64,000 bases of DNA from Vibrio atlanticus (lineage in GTDB: Bacteria; Pseudomonadota; Gammaproteobacteria; Enterobacterales; Vibrionaceae), in the NCBI RefSeq assembly GCF_024347315.1, contig NZ_AP025460.1, positions 1,178,001 through 1,242,000 on the forward strand, in the 5' to 3' direction. Positions 25,570 to 35,352 of the stretch are shown here, piece after piece (within the stretch, counting starts at the first letter, position 1; each line of letters begins with the position of its first letter). Made by a program: the position numbers and the translations under genes. A model generated the notes under the pieces. It made no database searches. It saw only the letters and a program-made list of their open reading frames with translations, and had not been told where the DNA came from.

Positions 25570-27504
25570 TTATGAGGATTTACGAACTCTTAGGTACCAC
25601 TCAGATAGCAGTCTCACTTGTTTCTCGGTGTAGCCTTTTTCCATCATACGAGCAACGAAGTCGTCGTGTTTTTTCTGATCATCCGTTGAGGTCTTAGCAT
25701 TGAACGAAATAACAGGAAGTAGCTCTTCTGTGTTGGAGAACATTTTCTTCTCAATCACAGTGCGCAGTTTCTCGTAGCTCGTCCAAACTGGGTTTTGACC
25801 GTTATTGTTGGCTTTGGCACGAAGCACGAAGTTCACAATCTCATTTCGGAAGTCTTTAGGGTTACTGATCCCAGCTGTTTTCTCGATTTTCTCTAGTTCA
25901 CCATTCAGAGAAGCACGGTCAAATAGCTGTCCTGTTTCTGGATCGCGGTACTCTTGGTCTTGAATCCAGAAGTCCGCGTAGGTGACATAGCGGTCGAAGA
26001 TATTCTGTCCGTACTCAGAGTAAGACTCTAGGTAAGCGGTTTGAATTTCTTTACCAATGAATTCTACGTAACGCGGTACTAGGTATCCTTTCAAGAACTC
26101 AAGATACTTCTCAGCGGTTTCTTGAGGGAACTGCTCACGTTCAATTTGCTGTTCAATCACGTAGAACAAGTGAACCGGGTTTGCCGCCACTTCGGCTTGG
26201 TCGAAGTTAAATACACGAGACAGGATCTTAAAGGCGAAACGCGTTGATAGCCCAGACATGCCTTCGTCAACACCAGCGTAGTCTCGGTACTCTTGGTAAC
26301 TCTTCGCTTTTGGATCGGTGTCTTTTAGAGTCTCACCATCGTAAACCCGCATTTTTGAGAACAGAGAAGAGTTTTCAGGCTCTTTCAGTCTCGATAGGAT
26401 GCTGAATTGCGATAGCAGATCGAGTGTGCTTGGCGAACAAGGGGCTTTGGATAGCTCACTGTGCTCAAGCAGTTTTTGATAGATCTTAACTTCTTCAGAG
26501 ACGCGCAGACAGTAAGGGACTTTTACAATGTACACACGGTCGAGGAAGGCTTCGTTGTTTTTGTTGTTACGGAAGGTCTGCCACTCGGATTCGTTTGAGT
26601 GAGCCAGAATCATGCCGTCAAATGGCAGTGCAGAGAGCCCTTCGGTACCGTTGAAGTTACCTTCTTGCGTTGCCGTTAGAAGTGGGTGCAAGACTTTGAT
26701 TGGCGCCTTGAACATTTCCACGAATTCCATCACACCTTGGTTAGCTTTACATAGCGCACCAGAGTAGCTGTAGGCATCCGGATCATCTTGAGAGAAATGC
26801 TCAAGTTTACGAATATCGACTTTACCTACAAGTGAAGAGATATCTTGGTTGTTTTCATCACCCGGCTCTGTCTTCGCGATCGCAACTTGGTCTAGAATAG
26901 AAGGGCGCAGTTTGATGACTTTGAATTTGGAGATGTCACCACCGAAGTCATGGAGGCGTTTCGCAGCCCAAGGTGACATGATAGAGCGTATGTAACGTTT
27001 CTCTATTCCGTACTCTTGTTTCAAAAGATCGCCATCTTCGTTTACGTCAAATAGACAGAAGGGGTGATCATTCACTGGGCTTCGCTCACCATCGGCAGAC
27101 AGCACATAGATTGGTAGCTTTTGCATCAGTGCTTTGAGTTTTTCAGCAAGGGAAGATTTACCACCGCCCACAGGGCCAAGTAGATAAAGGATTTGCTTAC
27201 GTTCTTCTAAACCTTGCGCTGCATGTTTTAGATAAGAAACAATCTGTTCAATCGCATCTTCCATGCCGTAGAAATCTTTAAATTCGCTGTAACGTGAGAT
27301 GACACGGTTCGAGAAAATACGACTTAGTTGAGGATCTTGAGCGGTGTCAATGACCTCCGGTTCGCCAATGGCCAATAGTAAGCGCTCTGCTGCGTTAGCG
27401 TAAGCACTCTTATCGTCTTTACACAGCCCTAAGAACTCTTGCAATGTCAGCTCTTCTTCCTTGGCTGCTTCATAACGTGATTGATAGTGGTCAAAAATAC
27501 TCAT
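25570..27504 (-). CDS. yeaG: PrkA-type serine protein kinase YeaG
   Basis: Cytoplasmic protein with an N-terminal AAA+ domain and a C-terminal kinase-like domain; family members influence stress and stationary-phase physiology. The P-loop LLGPVGGGKSSLAEKL lies near residues 108-123. Conservation with E. coli YeaG is very high throughout (AHSNESEWQTFRNNKNNEAF, YAGVDEGMSGLSTRFAFK). I choose the ATG at 27504 (MSIFDHYQSRYEAA) because AAGGGGA is 8 bp upstream; a GTG two codons earlier would be too close to it. This gives 644 residues. First gene of the yeaG-yeaH-ycgB group. Confidence 0.95.
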   Translation of the reverse strand: MSIFDHYQSRYEAAKEEELTLQEFLGLCKDDKSAYANAAERLLLAIGEPEVIDTAQDPQLSRIFSNRVISRYSEFKDFYGMEDAIEQIVSYLKHAAQGLEERKQILYLLGPVGGGKSSLAEKLKALMQKLPIYVLSADGERSPVNDHPFCLFDVNEDGDLLKQEYGIEKRYIRSIMSPWAAKRLHDFGGDISKFKVIKLRPSILDQVAIAKTEPGDENNQDISSLVGKVDIRKLEHFSQDDPDAYSYSGALCKANQGVMEFVEMFKAPIKVLHPLLTATQEGNFNGTEGLSALPFDGMILAHSNESEWQTFRNNKNNEAFLDRVYIVKVPYCLRVSEEVKIYQKLLEHSELSKAPCSPSTLDLLSQFSILSRLKEPENSSLFSKMRVYDGETLKDTDPKAKSYQEYRDYAGVDEGMSGLSTRFAFKILSRVFNFDQAEVAANPVHLFYVIEQQIEREQFPQETAEKYLEFLKGYLVPRYVEFIGKEIQTAYLESYSEYGQNIFDRYVTYADFWIQDQEYRDPETGQLFDRASLNGELEKIEKTAGISNPKDFRNEIVNFVLRAKANNNGQNPVWTSYEKLRTVIEKKMFSNTEELLPVISFNAKTSTDDQKKHDDFVARMMEKGYTEKQVRLLSEWYLRVRKSS

Positions 27505-27858
27505 AGTCACATTCCCCTTGTTAACCAGTCAAAACTGACGAGCGATTGAAAAATAGGCTCTCCCTACATTTTAAGATTAGACCCGCTTCGACAATTTTGC
27601 TTAACAATTATGTATTTATTTACAATTTTGCGTGTTGAAAGACCCGCTAAGGCCATAGGCAACTTGACGCGCTCAGAATCGAATTGTTTTACATTCGAGG
27701 GGGGCTAACCGTTTGTTTTGTGATTTTAGGTCGCTTAACAATACTCACACTGGATTTATGTGTATTAGATGTATAACTGAGCTCTATTGATTTTTTGGAA
27801 TGAAGTACCATATAATGCGCTGCGTTATCCAAAGTTGCTCAATAAATAGGTAAATATA
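27505..27858. other. Divergent intergenic region between yeaG and ompV (354 bp)
   Basis: Promoters for both genes must lie here. I see AT-rich DNA (around 27600-27640) and a G-run near 27701, but no box that I can assign confidently. Confidence 0.5.
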
Positions 27859-28614
27859 GTGAAGAATAATGGGTTAAAAATAGTGACTATCAGTGTGGCG
27901 TTACTGGCTTCGACAGTAACGCATGCAAAAATATCGCAGTGGTCATTGGGCGTTGCCGCCTCTTATTCTCCTGCAGTCTATAAAGAGACGCCGTCAAATT
28001 GTACAGTGATCCCCATGATTGGTTATGAAGGTGAGCATTTCTTCATGCGTGGATTCAGTGCGGGCTACCGCCTGCTACCTGCAGGCTCACCACAGAATAT
28101 TGTGTTTCGAGCGGTTTATGATCCAAGAACATTAAAGCCAAGTGACTCTGATAATGTTGATATCCAGAAGCTCGATGAGCGTAAAGCCTCAGTATTAGGC
28201 GGCATTAGTTATCAAGTGATTACATTGGTCGGTATGTTTGAAGCGACAGCGGGCTCAGACTTAGGTTTTAGACATAATGGAATTTATGCAGAAGCGGCAT
28301 GGCGCCTACCAATTCGTCGTAATGGCTGGGCGATTACACCATCTATTGGTTACTCGTATAACAGTAAGCGTTTGAATAATCACCTGTACGGAGTGAGTTC
28401 ATCGGAAGCGGCGAGAACCAATTTAGATGAATTTGACGCTGACTGGGACGGTCAGTACTTTATCGGTTTAGGTGGTTACTTACATGTCACCCCAAATGTC
28501 CGAGTGACCGGCGGTGTTCGTTACACCAATCTTGAAGGTGATATTGAGAACAGCCCAATACTTGAAAGCGGTATTAATATGGCAGCGAATGTTGGCGTAG
28601 CATACGTCTTCTAG
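27859..28614 (+). CDS. ompV: MipA/OmpV-family outer-membrane protein
   Basis: Outer-membrane beta-barrel of the MipA/OmpV family. A signal peptide (residues 1-23, cut after VTHA) is followed by the typical start SQWSLGVAASYSPAVYKE, then IPMIGYEGEHFFMRGFSAGY, alternating strands, and the C-terminal GVAYVF ending in phenylalanine. The 251 residues are normal. It is followed by a terminator. The last 34 codons and the terminator recur 1252 bp downstream at 29762-29937 with only synonymous changes. Confidence 0.9.
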   Translation: MKNNGLKIVTISVALLASTVTHAKISQWSLGVAASYSPAVYKETPSNCTVIPMIGYEGEHFFMRGFSAGYRLLPAGSPQNIVFRAVYDPRTLKPSDSDNVDIQKLDERKASVLGGISYQVITLVGMFEATAGSDLGFRHNGIYAEAAWRLPIRRNGWAITPSIGYSYNSKRLNNHLYGVSSSEAARTNLDEFDADWDGQYFIGLGGYLHVTPNVRVTGGVRYTNLEGDIENSPILESGINMAANVGVAYVF

Positions 28615-29160
28615 GTGCTGTTGTTTTTCTCGTTATAGACGAAAAGAAAAAAGGGTTACTCATGATGATAAACCCTTTTTATTGGTTCACCGCGGCTTTC
28701 CGGAGAAAGCCACTTTTATCTTCAAGAAGAAGTAGACTGTATCTCGATACCCCCGATTTCAGATAATAAGTGCTACATTCACTTGATTAGCTTTATCTTG
28801 TTGTTTACCCATATTCCAATGTGCAAGTATTTAACGGGGAACTTGCCGATGCGATAATGCCGTGAAGATAAGGACTCAGTTTTTGAACGAACTCTTTCAA
28901 TGGCTTAATTCCACTCTCTTATACCTGTTCATATAACACCTCCCAGAGCCCCTTCTTTTCGATGGAACCTATTTGATCTAGATGTCAACTACATTCGAAA
29001 TCTTATTTTACATATAAGTCATGTGTATATGCCTTGCGTGTCACGTTTTGCACGAAAATAATATGATTAATTATTATCAATAAAAATTGATAGCTATTTT
29101 ATTTATGCTGAGGGATATGGATTAAATAGCTTTAATGAGTATTAAATATGGAGATTTAAC
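28615..29160. other. Intergenic region between ompV and the CPBP gene (546 bp)
   Basis: After the ompV terminator there is a hairpin GGCTTTC CGGA GAAAGCC at 28694-28711 with a short T-rich tail. The rest, to 29160, is AT-rich and I find no gene in it. It forms the left portion of the segment enclosed by the ompV 3'-end repeats. Confidence 0.5.
28650..28681 (+). terminator. Terminator after ompV
   Basis: AAAAAAGGGTT ... AACCCTTTTT hairpin. Its left half (AAGGGTTACTCATGATGA) is identical to that of the downstream terminator at 29901-29937, but the stem here is imperfect. Confidence 0.8.
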
Positions 29161-29673
29161 TTGGTTTTCAGGATGAATTTTTTAATTTACGATGCGTTAG
29201 AATTAAATAGTAAACAGTTTTTTATTCGCGTTTACGGTTTAGCATGGTTATGGGCATTGATCTTTGTTTTTTTAGATTATTTCCTTCTAAATGGCTTTGG
29301 TAATACTCTTCTGGACACGAGTGATGATGAAATTTTTTCTGCATTGTTTTTTATATTAATTGATGCACCATTTACTGAAACTCTAATATTTCAATGTTTT
29401 ATACAAACGATTCTTCGTCATGCACAAGGAAGCCCAACATTCTCAATTTTAGGTTCAGCTACTATATTTTCTTTGTGTCACCTAGGTAATTCTACGATAA
29501 ACGCAATTATAGTGTTGGCAACTGGACTTGCTCTAGCTTTAACATATGAATATGTACGGATGAGATATGGCAATATTTATGCTTGCCTTTCTGTCTTTAT
29601 TTCTCATATGTTATGGAATGTAATTTCAGCGGTGGTTATGCCATTACTGTTTATTATCTTTGACTTAAAATAA
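29161..29673 (+). CDS. CPBP-family (CAAX protease/bacteriocin-processing type) membrane protein
   Basis: Polytopic membrane protein of 170 residues with four or five hydrophobic segments. Motif 1 reads APFTETLIFQCF: the first glutamate is kept, but the usual second E and the R of EExxxR are T and Q; variants of the ETLxFQ kind occur within the family. Motif 2 (FSLCHLG) and motif 3 (SHMLWN) keep the putative metal-binding histidines. GGAG at 29150-29153 lies 7 bp before a TTG start at 29161; the ATG at 29173 has no such site. The gene is much more AT-rich than its neighbours and is enclosed by duplicated ompV 3' ends, suggesting acquisition. Possible roles in the family include bacteriocin immunity; not shown here. 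Confidence 0.78.
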   Translation: MVFRMNFLIYDALELNSKQFFIRVYGLAWLWALIFVFLDYFLLNGFGNTLLDTSDDEIFSALFFILIDAPFTETLIFQCFIQTILRHAQGSPTFSILGSATIFSLCHLGNSTINAIIVLATGLALALTYEYVRMRYGNIYACLSVFISHMLWNVISAVVMPLLFIIFDLK

Positions 29674-29761
29674 AACAAGTTCTACATGCCCGAATTCAAC
29701 TGCGAAGTACGACACTCTCCAATATCAAGCAGCCAATGCCATTTCTTTAAAGACCATCGCT

Positions 29762-29866
29762 GGTGGTGTTCGTTATACCAACCTTGAAGGTGATATTGAA
29801 AATAGCCCAATACTTGAAAGTGGCATTAACATGGCCGCTAACGTCGGTGTCGCTTATGTATTCTAG
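29762..29866 (+). pseudogene. ompV 3'-end remnant (34 codons)
   Basis: Encodes GGVRYTNLEGDIENSPIL and onward to GVAYVF-stop, identical in amino acids to the last 34 residues of ompV (28510-28614) but different at 17 nucleotide positions, all synonymous. The frame is open upstream only to 29669, and the upstream part does not look like OmpV. It is followed by a related terminator. It must descend from a functional ompV copy that diverged under selection and was later lost. Confidence 0.9.
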
Positions 29867-29900
29867 GTGCTTTGGCTTATCGCTTTATATATGAATATTA

Positions 29901-29937
29901 AAAAAGGGTTACTCATGATGAGTAACCCTTTTTTTGA
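29901..29937. terminator. Terminator after the ompV remnant
   Basis: AAAGGGTTACTCATGATGAGTAACCCTTTTTTT, a perfect stem. It is homologous to the terminator at 28650-28681 and is shared with the convergent yfbU. Confidence 0.9.
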
Positions 29938-29975
29938 AATTTTATAAGCCTAGTTAAAGCTAATCTTCTAATGCA

Positions 29976-30476
29976 CTAAGCACTAAATATTTGAGATAGC
30001 TCTGTCGCACATAGGTGGTACTGACGAGGGCAGTTACGCCACGTTGTTAGCATGCGACGGTACTTTTCTAACATTGGCATTTGACTATTGAAGTGGTGAT
30101 CTGCTTTGTCAAATTGAGGGTAAAGTCCTTCAGAGTCAACAAGGAAACGCACGTAATGTACGATTTGTGCTTCAGAAGCGATATCGAAACCTAGGAATTG
30201 TAGACGACGTTGGTCGACTTCCGCACGCTCTTGATCTGCAAGCATTTTATTCGACTCTTGCATCGCATGGTACATCTCCATAATGTCGATAATTTCGCGA
30301 CATTCTGCTTCAGTTAAACAACCAAATTCTTTGTTAAGCTCACGCATTTGGAGTTCGTAACCACGTTCTACAATCGTTTGTAGACGCTGGTATTTAGCTG
30401 AGTTCTCAGGATCCATTTGAGACATTAGGTAGTATTGATTTGATAGAATTAGACGCTGAGCATTGGTCATTTCCAT
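29976..30476 (-). CDS. yfbU: YfbU-family protein
   Basis: A 166-residue cytoplasmic protein of unknown function, closely matching E. coli YfbU (164): [15 protein letters not shown] at the start, [50 protein letters not shown] and [16 protein letters not shown] at the end. Largely alpha-helical and charged. TGAGG lies 8 bp upstream of the ATG at 30476. Positioned between the ompV region and pflA and transcribed in the same direction as pflA, but a terminator at 30641-30672 separates them. Confidence 0.92.
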   Translation of the reverse strand: MEMTNAQRLILSNQYYLMSQMDPENSAKYQRLQTIVERGYELQMRELNKEFGCLTEAECREIIDIMEMYHAMQESNKMLADQERAEVDQRRLQFLGFDIASEAQIVHYVRFLVDSEGLYPQFDKADHHFNSQMPMLEKYRRMLTTWRNCPRQYHLCATELSQIFSA

Positions 30477-30640
30477 GGGAGGAACCTCACTAAAAAACTA
30501 AATGTTATATTATTTTGTTGCAGTAAGAGTAACAGCATTCCTAAGAGTGGAAACATGATCTCAACACGGATTTAATATGATTTTTTGAATTGATAAACAA
30601 AAGTTGTAAAGAAAAGTGAAAGGATTGTTTTAACCAAAAA

Positions 30641-30672
30641 AGAAAACGCCCCAATCGAAATTGAGGCGTTTG
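30641..30672 (-). terminator. Terminator after pflA
   Basis: On the minus strand AAACGCCTCAAT ttcg ATTGGGGCGTTTT followed by a T-rich stretch, about 25 bp after the pflA stop. Confidence 0.85.
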
Positions 30673-30697
30673 AAATCACTATTAACGTAAGTCTAAA

Positions 30698-31438
30698 TTA
30701 GTATTTTACGTTTGAATGGTATTGACTGAGGATAGCAACAATCTCGTCCATTTTTTCTTTGCTTGGCGGATTTGTACCTTCAAGAGGGTAGTCGTGACCC
30801 AATGCTTCCCACTTATGAGCACCTAGCTTGTGGTATGGAAGCAGTTCTACTTTTTCGATGTTATCCATGTCCTTAATGAATTCACCCAGAAGATGCGCAT
30901 CTTCTGGCGTATCTGTGTAGCCAGGAACAATCACATAACGAATCCACGTCTTCTTACCTATTTTGTGTAGGTAGCGTGCAAAATCCAGAGTACGTCGGTT
31001 GGATACACCAATGAAATCGTGGTGAATTTCATCTCGCATATGTTTAAGATCCAGCATTACCAGATCAGAGGCTTCTAGTACTTCATCGACCACTTCAGTG
31101 TGTTTACGAATATAGCCATTAGTATCAAGACAAGTGTGGATGCCTTCAGCTTGAGCCGCGCGGAAAAAATCACGAACAAACTCAGGTTGTAGCATCGCTT
31201 CGCCACCTGAACAGGTGATACCACCGCCAGAGGCTTTCATGAAATGACGGTATGATTTTGCTTCGTTAATGATCTCTTCGACCGTTACTTCCTTTCCGTC
31301 ATGAAGATCCCATGTATCGCGATTATGGCAGTACATACAACGCATTAAGCAGCCTTGAAGAAACACAATAAAGCGGATACCAGGGCCATCGACAGTACCA
31401 CAAGATTCGAATGAGTGAATGCGACCAGTTGTAGACAT
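30698..31438 (-). CDS. pflA: Pyruvate formate-lyase activating enzyme (radical SAM)
   Basis: Generates the glycyl radical on PflB using S-adenosylmethionine and a [4Fe-4S] cluster. The radical SAM motif CMYCHNRD (CxxxCxx[16 protein letters not shown]) is at about residues 30-40, and the [17 protein letters not shown] glycine motif follows. The 246 residues equal the E. coli enzyme. It lies on the same strand as pflB but is separated by the lpxR-like gene, unlike enterics where pflB and pflA adjoin. It works under anaerobic or microaerobic conditions. Confidence 0.96.
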   Translation of the reverse strand: MSTTGRIHSFESCGTVDGPGIRFIVFLQGCLMRCMYCHNRDTWDLHDGKEVTVEEIINEAKSYRHFMKASGGGITCSGGEAMLQPEFVRDFFRAAQAEGIHTCLDTNGYIRKHTEVVDEVLEASDLVMLDLKHMRDEIHHDFIGVSNRRTLDFARYLHKIGKKTWIRYVIVPGYTDTPEDAHLLGEFIKDMDNIEKVELLPYHKLGAHKWEALGHDYPLEGTNPPSKEKMDEIVAILSQYHSNVKY

Positions 31439-31527
31439 GAGCTATTCTCGTATAGGAATTTATACCGTTTATTTTATTACAAAAACGGTACATAAAATAG
31501 GGTCAAATGGTAACTAGGTCTTTAAAA

Positions 31528-31563
31528 ATAAAGGCAATCACCTGTGAAGATGATTGCCTTTAT
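31528..31563 (-). terminator. Terminator after the lpxR-like gene
   Basis: AAAGGCAATCA ... TGATTGCCTTT stem, 38 bp after the lpxR-like stop on the minus strand, with T-rich downstream sequence. Confidence 0.8.
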
Positions 31564-31601
31564 TTAACTTGAAAAGCAGGCGGTGAAAGCCTTTTCTATG
31601 G

Positions 31602-32603
31602 CTAGAAGAAAGCAAACATAGTGATGCCACCAGTACCGTACACTGACTTTGTTGCTTCTTGGTAATCGGGTGTTTTTGCGGTAAGTGCGAAAGATGCACC
31701 AACGTATTGGTTATACCAAGCAACACCAAGTATCGCTGTCGCTTGAATGTTCTCTAAAGTGACATCGTAGATCGCAGGATCTTGGCCATTTTTCTTTGCA
31801 TAATCATTAACACCGGAACGATCTCCTTCGACAGTCAGGTCATTAAATCGGTAACGCCCTTCAAGACCTGCGTAAGTAAACCAACCTGTATTTGAAGCAC
31901 CGATCATGCCTGCTTTGAATGGGTTTTCTGTGCTGATGTTCGCTGCGCCAAAGTTGCCGCCCAAGTCAGTACCCCAACGGAACATAAATCCAGTAGAAAT
32001 GTCGCTTCTAAAATTACCAACGTTGATCTCTGATACGTTAGATATCTCGAAGTCAGTATTCGCTAATGCTTGATTACGTATTAGGTTGAAATGACTTAAG
32101 TAACCAAGGCTACCTGCGTACTCATCATCAACTTGATACTTCCAACCCATAGGTTCGTCTGATTTAGTGATTGAGTGAACCAGTTTTTGAGCGTCTTCGG
32201 AAAGTGCTCGCTCTCCTGTAGTACCAAACGTGATGTTAAAACGCTGGGCTTGTTGTGGGTTCAAGCTGATGTAGTTGAATTCTGTATGTAGGTAACCTGC
32301 GTATGGACGATCATTGGCTGATGGTTTTTCTAATTCAATGTCAGAAGGCGTGTACATCTTGTGACCAATGGTGATTTCCCACTTATCTAAAGAGCTTGCG
32401 CCCCAATAGGAAAGGCTCAATGGTTTTACCCAAGCGTATGGCGTAATACTTGACGATGTGTAACCCAGAAATAAACCGTTGGTATAGTCTTGGTCGACAC
32501 CAAAGATACCATCGTTGTCTAACGCAAAAGTTAACGTAGAGCGTTCAGATGCCAGTGATGAACAAGAGAGGAGAATCAGTGGTAAATAACGAAGGTATTT
32601 CAT
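31602..32603 (-). CDS. lpxR: LpxR-family lipid A 3'-O-deacylase (DUF2219)
   Basis: Outer-membrane beta-barrel enzyme that removes the 3'-acyloxyacyl chain of lipid A. A signal peptide (about residues 1-18, cut near LASERS) is followed by the family start TFALDNDGIFG; the N-D pair corresponds to the catalytic Asn/Asp of Salmonella LpxR. QDYTNGLFLGY, the histidine in PYAGYLHTEF and the final GGITMFAFF are further matches. The 333 residues are in range. It has its own terminator and is inserted between pflA and pflB. Enzymatic activity on this organism's lipid A is inferred. Confidence 0.88.
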   Translation of the reverse strand: MKYLRYLPLILLSCSSLASERSTLTFALDNDGIFGVDQDYTNGLFLGYTSSSITPYAWVKPLSLSYWGASSLDKWEITIGHKMYTPSDIELEKPSANDRPYAGYLHTEFNYISLNPQQAQRFNITFGTTGERALSEDAQKLVHSITKSDEPMGWKYQVDDEYAGSLGYLSHFNLIRNQALANTDFEISNVSEINVGNFRSDISTGFMFRWGTDLGGNFGAANISTENPFKAGMIGASNTGWFTYAGLEGRYRFNDLTVEGDRSGVNDYAKKNGQDPAIYDVTLENIQATAILGVAWYNQYVGASFALTAKTPDYQEATKSVYGTGGITMFAFF

Positions 32604-32746
32604 GTAGCGGTTACTCTAAAATGATGAACAGAAATAGTACCGTAGTTTGAGTGGATTTGTAGAAAAAAGTGAATGCGAGTGTGCTTTTTGTGGCCAATCT
32701 AATCTTTCTTGGGGGAGGGGGTATTGATGAGATTTAGAGTAGATAT

Positions 32747-32773
32747 AAAAAAGCCCCGCACATTGGCGAGGCT
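32747..32773 (-). terminator. Terminator after pflB
   Basis: AGCCcCGC acattg GCGaGGCT stem with a run of T on the minus strand, about 30 bp after the pflB stop. Confidence 0.82.
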
Positions 32774-32803
32774 AATAGTTTTTACTGTCTATTGAGCGTG
32801 AGC

Positions 32804-35080
32804 TTATAGAGACTCAGTAAATGTACGTGCGATTACGTCAGCTTGCTGCTCTGTAGTCAGAGAGTTAAAGCGTACAGCGTAACCAGAAACACGAATCGTT
32901 AGCTGAGGGTATTTCTCAGGGTGCTTAACTGCGTCTTCAAGAGTTTCGCGGTTAAGAACGTTAACGTTAAGGTGTTGACCACCTTCAATGCCAGCTTCGT
33001 GGTGGAAGTAACCATCCATTAGGCCTGCAAGGTTAGCACGTTGGCTGTCTTGTTCTTTACCTAGTGCGTTTGGCACGATAGAGAACGTGTAAGAGATACC
33101 ATCTTGTGCGTCAGCAAACGGTAGTTTACCTACAGACGTTAGTGAAGCTACAGCGCCTTTCTCATCACGACCGTGCATTGGGTTTGCACCAGGAGCGAAA
33201 GGAGCGCCAGCACGACGACCGTCTGGAGTGTTACCTGTTTTCTTACCGTAAACCACGTTAGACGTGATAGTAAGAACTGACTGTGTAGGGATAGAGTTAC
33301 GGTAAGTCTTAAGCTTACGGATCTTGTTCATGAACGTAGAAACTAGTTCACAAGCAATATCATCTACACGAGAGTCGTTGTTACCGTATTTAGGGTAATC
33401 GCCTTCGATTTCGAAGTCAGTTGCGATGCCATCTTCGTCACGGATTGGTTTAACAGTCGCGAACTTGATTGCAGATAGAGAGTCAGCTGCAACAGATAGA
33501 CCAGCAATACCACAAGCCATAGTACGACGAACGTCACGGTCATGAAGAGCCATTAGAGACGCTTCGTAGCTGTACTTGTCGTGCATGTAGTGAATGCTGT
33601 TTAGTGCAGTCACGTATTGCTTAGCTAGCCAGTCCATGAAGTGATCTAGACGGTCCATTACTTTATCGTAATCAAGAACAGCGTCAGTCATTGGCGCTTC
33701 TTTAGGACCAACTTGCATCTTAAGTTTTTCGTCCACACCGCCGTTGATTGCGTAAAGCATAGTTTTTGCAAGGTTAGCACGAGCGCCGAAGAACTGCATT
33801 TGCTTACCAACGATCATTGGTGATACACAACAAGCGATTGCGTAATCATCAGAACCAAGATCAGGACGCATTAGGTCATCATTTTCGTACTGGATAGAAG
33901 AAGTATCGATAGATACCTTCGCACAGAAACGCTTGAAGCCGTCAGGTAGTTGCTCAGACCAAAGAACTGTGATGTTTGGCTCTGGAGAAGGACCCATAGT
34001 GTATAGAGAGTTAAGGAAACGGAAGTTCGAACGCGTTACTAGCGTACGACCATCAACACCCATACCACCCATAGACTCTGTAGCCCAGATTGGGTCGCCA
34101 GAGAATAGCTCATCGTACTCAGGAGTACGTAGGAAACGAACCATACGCAGCTTCATTACGAAGTGGTCGATCATCTCTTGTGCTTGGTCTTCTGTGATTT
34201 TGCCAGCAGCGATATCACGCTCGATGTAGATGTCTAGGAAAGTCGAAGTACGACCTAGAGACATTGCAGCACCGTTTTGAGATTTAACAGCAGCTAGGTA
34301 GCCGAAGTAAGTCCACTGAATAGCTTCTTGAGCAGTTTGAGCTGGCTCAGAGATATCGAAACCGTATTTCTCAGCCATTTGCTTGATTTGACCTAGAGCA
34401 CGATGTTGCTCAGAGATCTCTTCACGCAATTGCATTGTAGCAGCAAGATCTTCGCCGTTCTCGAAACGCTCTTGTAGAGAAGCGAATTGAGCAGCTTTGT
34501 CTTTCATTAGGAAGTTGATACCGTAAAGTGCAACACGACGGTAGTCACCAATGATACGACCACGGCCGTAAGCATCAGGAAGACCAGTCAGAACACCAGA
34601 CTTACGACATTTTAGGATATCAGGAGTGTAGATATCGAAAACGCCAGCATTGTGTGTTTTGCGGTATTCTGAGTAGATTTTTGAAACCATTGGGTCAAGA
34701 GTTTCACCGTATGCTTTACAAGAACCTTCAACCATACGTACACCACCGTTAGGGATGATTGCACGTTTTAGTGGCTTCTCAGTTTGTAGACCAACGATAG
34801 TCTCAAGATCTTTCTCAATGTAACCTGCATCGTGAGCAGTAATGGTAGAGATAACAGAAGTATCGAAATCTACAGGTGCTTTAGTTGCGTTTTCCTGTTT
34901 GATACCTTCCATTACCGAAGACCAAAGCTTGTTAGTTGCTTCAGTACCCTCAGAAACTAGGAAAGACTCGTCGCCTTCATATGGCGTGTAGTTCTTTTGA
35001 ATGAAATCACGAACGTTTACTTCGCTTTGCCACTCACCTGCAGCAAAATCTTCCCAAGCTTTAGCAAATTGCTCTGCCAT
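32804..35080 (-). CDS. pflB: Formate C-acetyltransferase (pyruvate formate-lyase)
   Basis: Glycyl-radical enzyme cleaving pyruvate with CoA into acetyl-CoA and formate in anaerobic mixed-acid metabolism. The 758 residues match E. coli PflB (760). The adjacent catalytic cysteines are in AIACCVSPM (about 417-418) and the radical glycine is at residue 733 in RVSGYAVRF. It is activated by PflA (30698-31438). AAGGTAGGT precedes the start. A 45-bp palindrome lies in its upstream region, and the DUF3360 transporter gene stands where focA is found in enterics. Confidence 0.97.
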   Translation of the reverse strand: MAEQFAKAWEDFAAGEWQSEVNVRDFIQKNYTPYEGDESFLVSEGTEATNKLWSSVMEGIKQENATKAPVDFDTSVISTITAHDAGYIEKDLETIVGLQTEKPLKRAIIPNGGVRMVEGSCKAYGETLDPMVSKIYSEYRKTHNAGVFDIYTPDILKCRKSGVLTGLPDAYGRGRIIGDYRRVALYGINFLMKDKAAQFASLQERFENGEDLAATMQLREEISEQHRALGQIKQMAEKYGFDISEPAQTAQEAIQWTYFGYLAAVKSQNGAAMSLGRTSTFLDIYIERDIAAGKITEDQAQEMIDHFVMKLRMVRFLRTPEYDELFSGDPIWATESMGGMGVDGRTLVTRSNFRFLNSLYTMGPSPEPNITVLWSEQLPDGFKRFCAKVSIDTSSIQYENDDLMRPDLGSDDYAIACCVSPMIVGKQMQFFGARANLAKTMLYAINGGVDEKLKMQVGPKEAPMTDAVLDYDKVMDRLDHFMDWLAKQYVTALNSIHYMHDKYSYEASLMALHDRDVRRTMACGIAGLSVAADSLSAIKFATVKPIRDEDGIATDFEIEGDYPKYGNNDSRVDDIACELVSTFMNKIRKLKTYRNSIPTQSVLTITSNVVYGKKTGNTPDGRRAGAPFAPGANPMHGRDEKGAVASLTSVGKLPFADAQDGISYTFSIVPNALGKEQDSQRANLAGLMDGYFHHEAGIEGGQHLNVNVLNRETLEDAVKHPEKYPQLTIRVSGYAVRFNSLTTEQQADVIARTFTESL

Positions 35081-35168
35081 GACATACCTACCTTTTTAGT
35101 AGAAAAAATACGTACATTAACACTGTTGAGCCAGCGCCCCTCGTAAGGGTAGTACACTCTTATTAATA

Positions 35169-35213
35169 ACAATATATATGAGCATATGAGCGTCATATGG
35201 TTATATATATTGT
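35169..35213. promoter_or_regulatory. 45-bp near-perfect palindrome upstream of pflB
   Basis: Arms ACAATATATAT (35169-35179) and ATATATATTGT (35203-35213), inner arms CATATGA (35183-35189) and TCATATG (35193-35199), centre GCG; only the two symmetric 3-base spacers (GAG and GTT) do not pair. There is no T-run to make it a terminator. It could be a double operator for a dimeric regulator or a leader hairpin; the role is unknown. Confidence 0.7.
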
Positions 35214-35309
35214 CACTACCTTTTATATGTTGTCTTTACTCTATGTATTCAAGACTACGCTAAAAAATTTCTGTAAACCTTAAACTAAATCAATAAATGC
35301 CAAAAAAAG

Positions 35310-35352
35310 TTGAAAAAATTTGAGTGGCAGGGGTTGCCACCCAAACTTTTTT
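35310..35352 (-). terminator. Terminator after the DUF3360 gene
   Basis: TTTGGGTGGCA ACCCC TGCCACTCAAA stem followed on the minus strand by ATTTTTTC; A/T-rich flanks on both sides. Read-through into pflB remains possible. Confidence 0.78.

Noticed and set aside
28615..29866. Integrative element with att sites formed by the ompV 3'-end repeats
   Set aside because: No integrase or recombinase is present, and the repeats differ at 17 of 105 positions, unlike att duplications; recombination or paralogue decay fits better.
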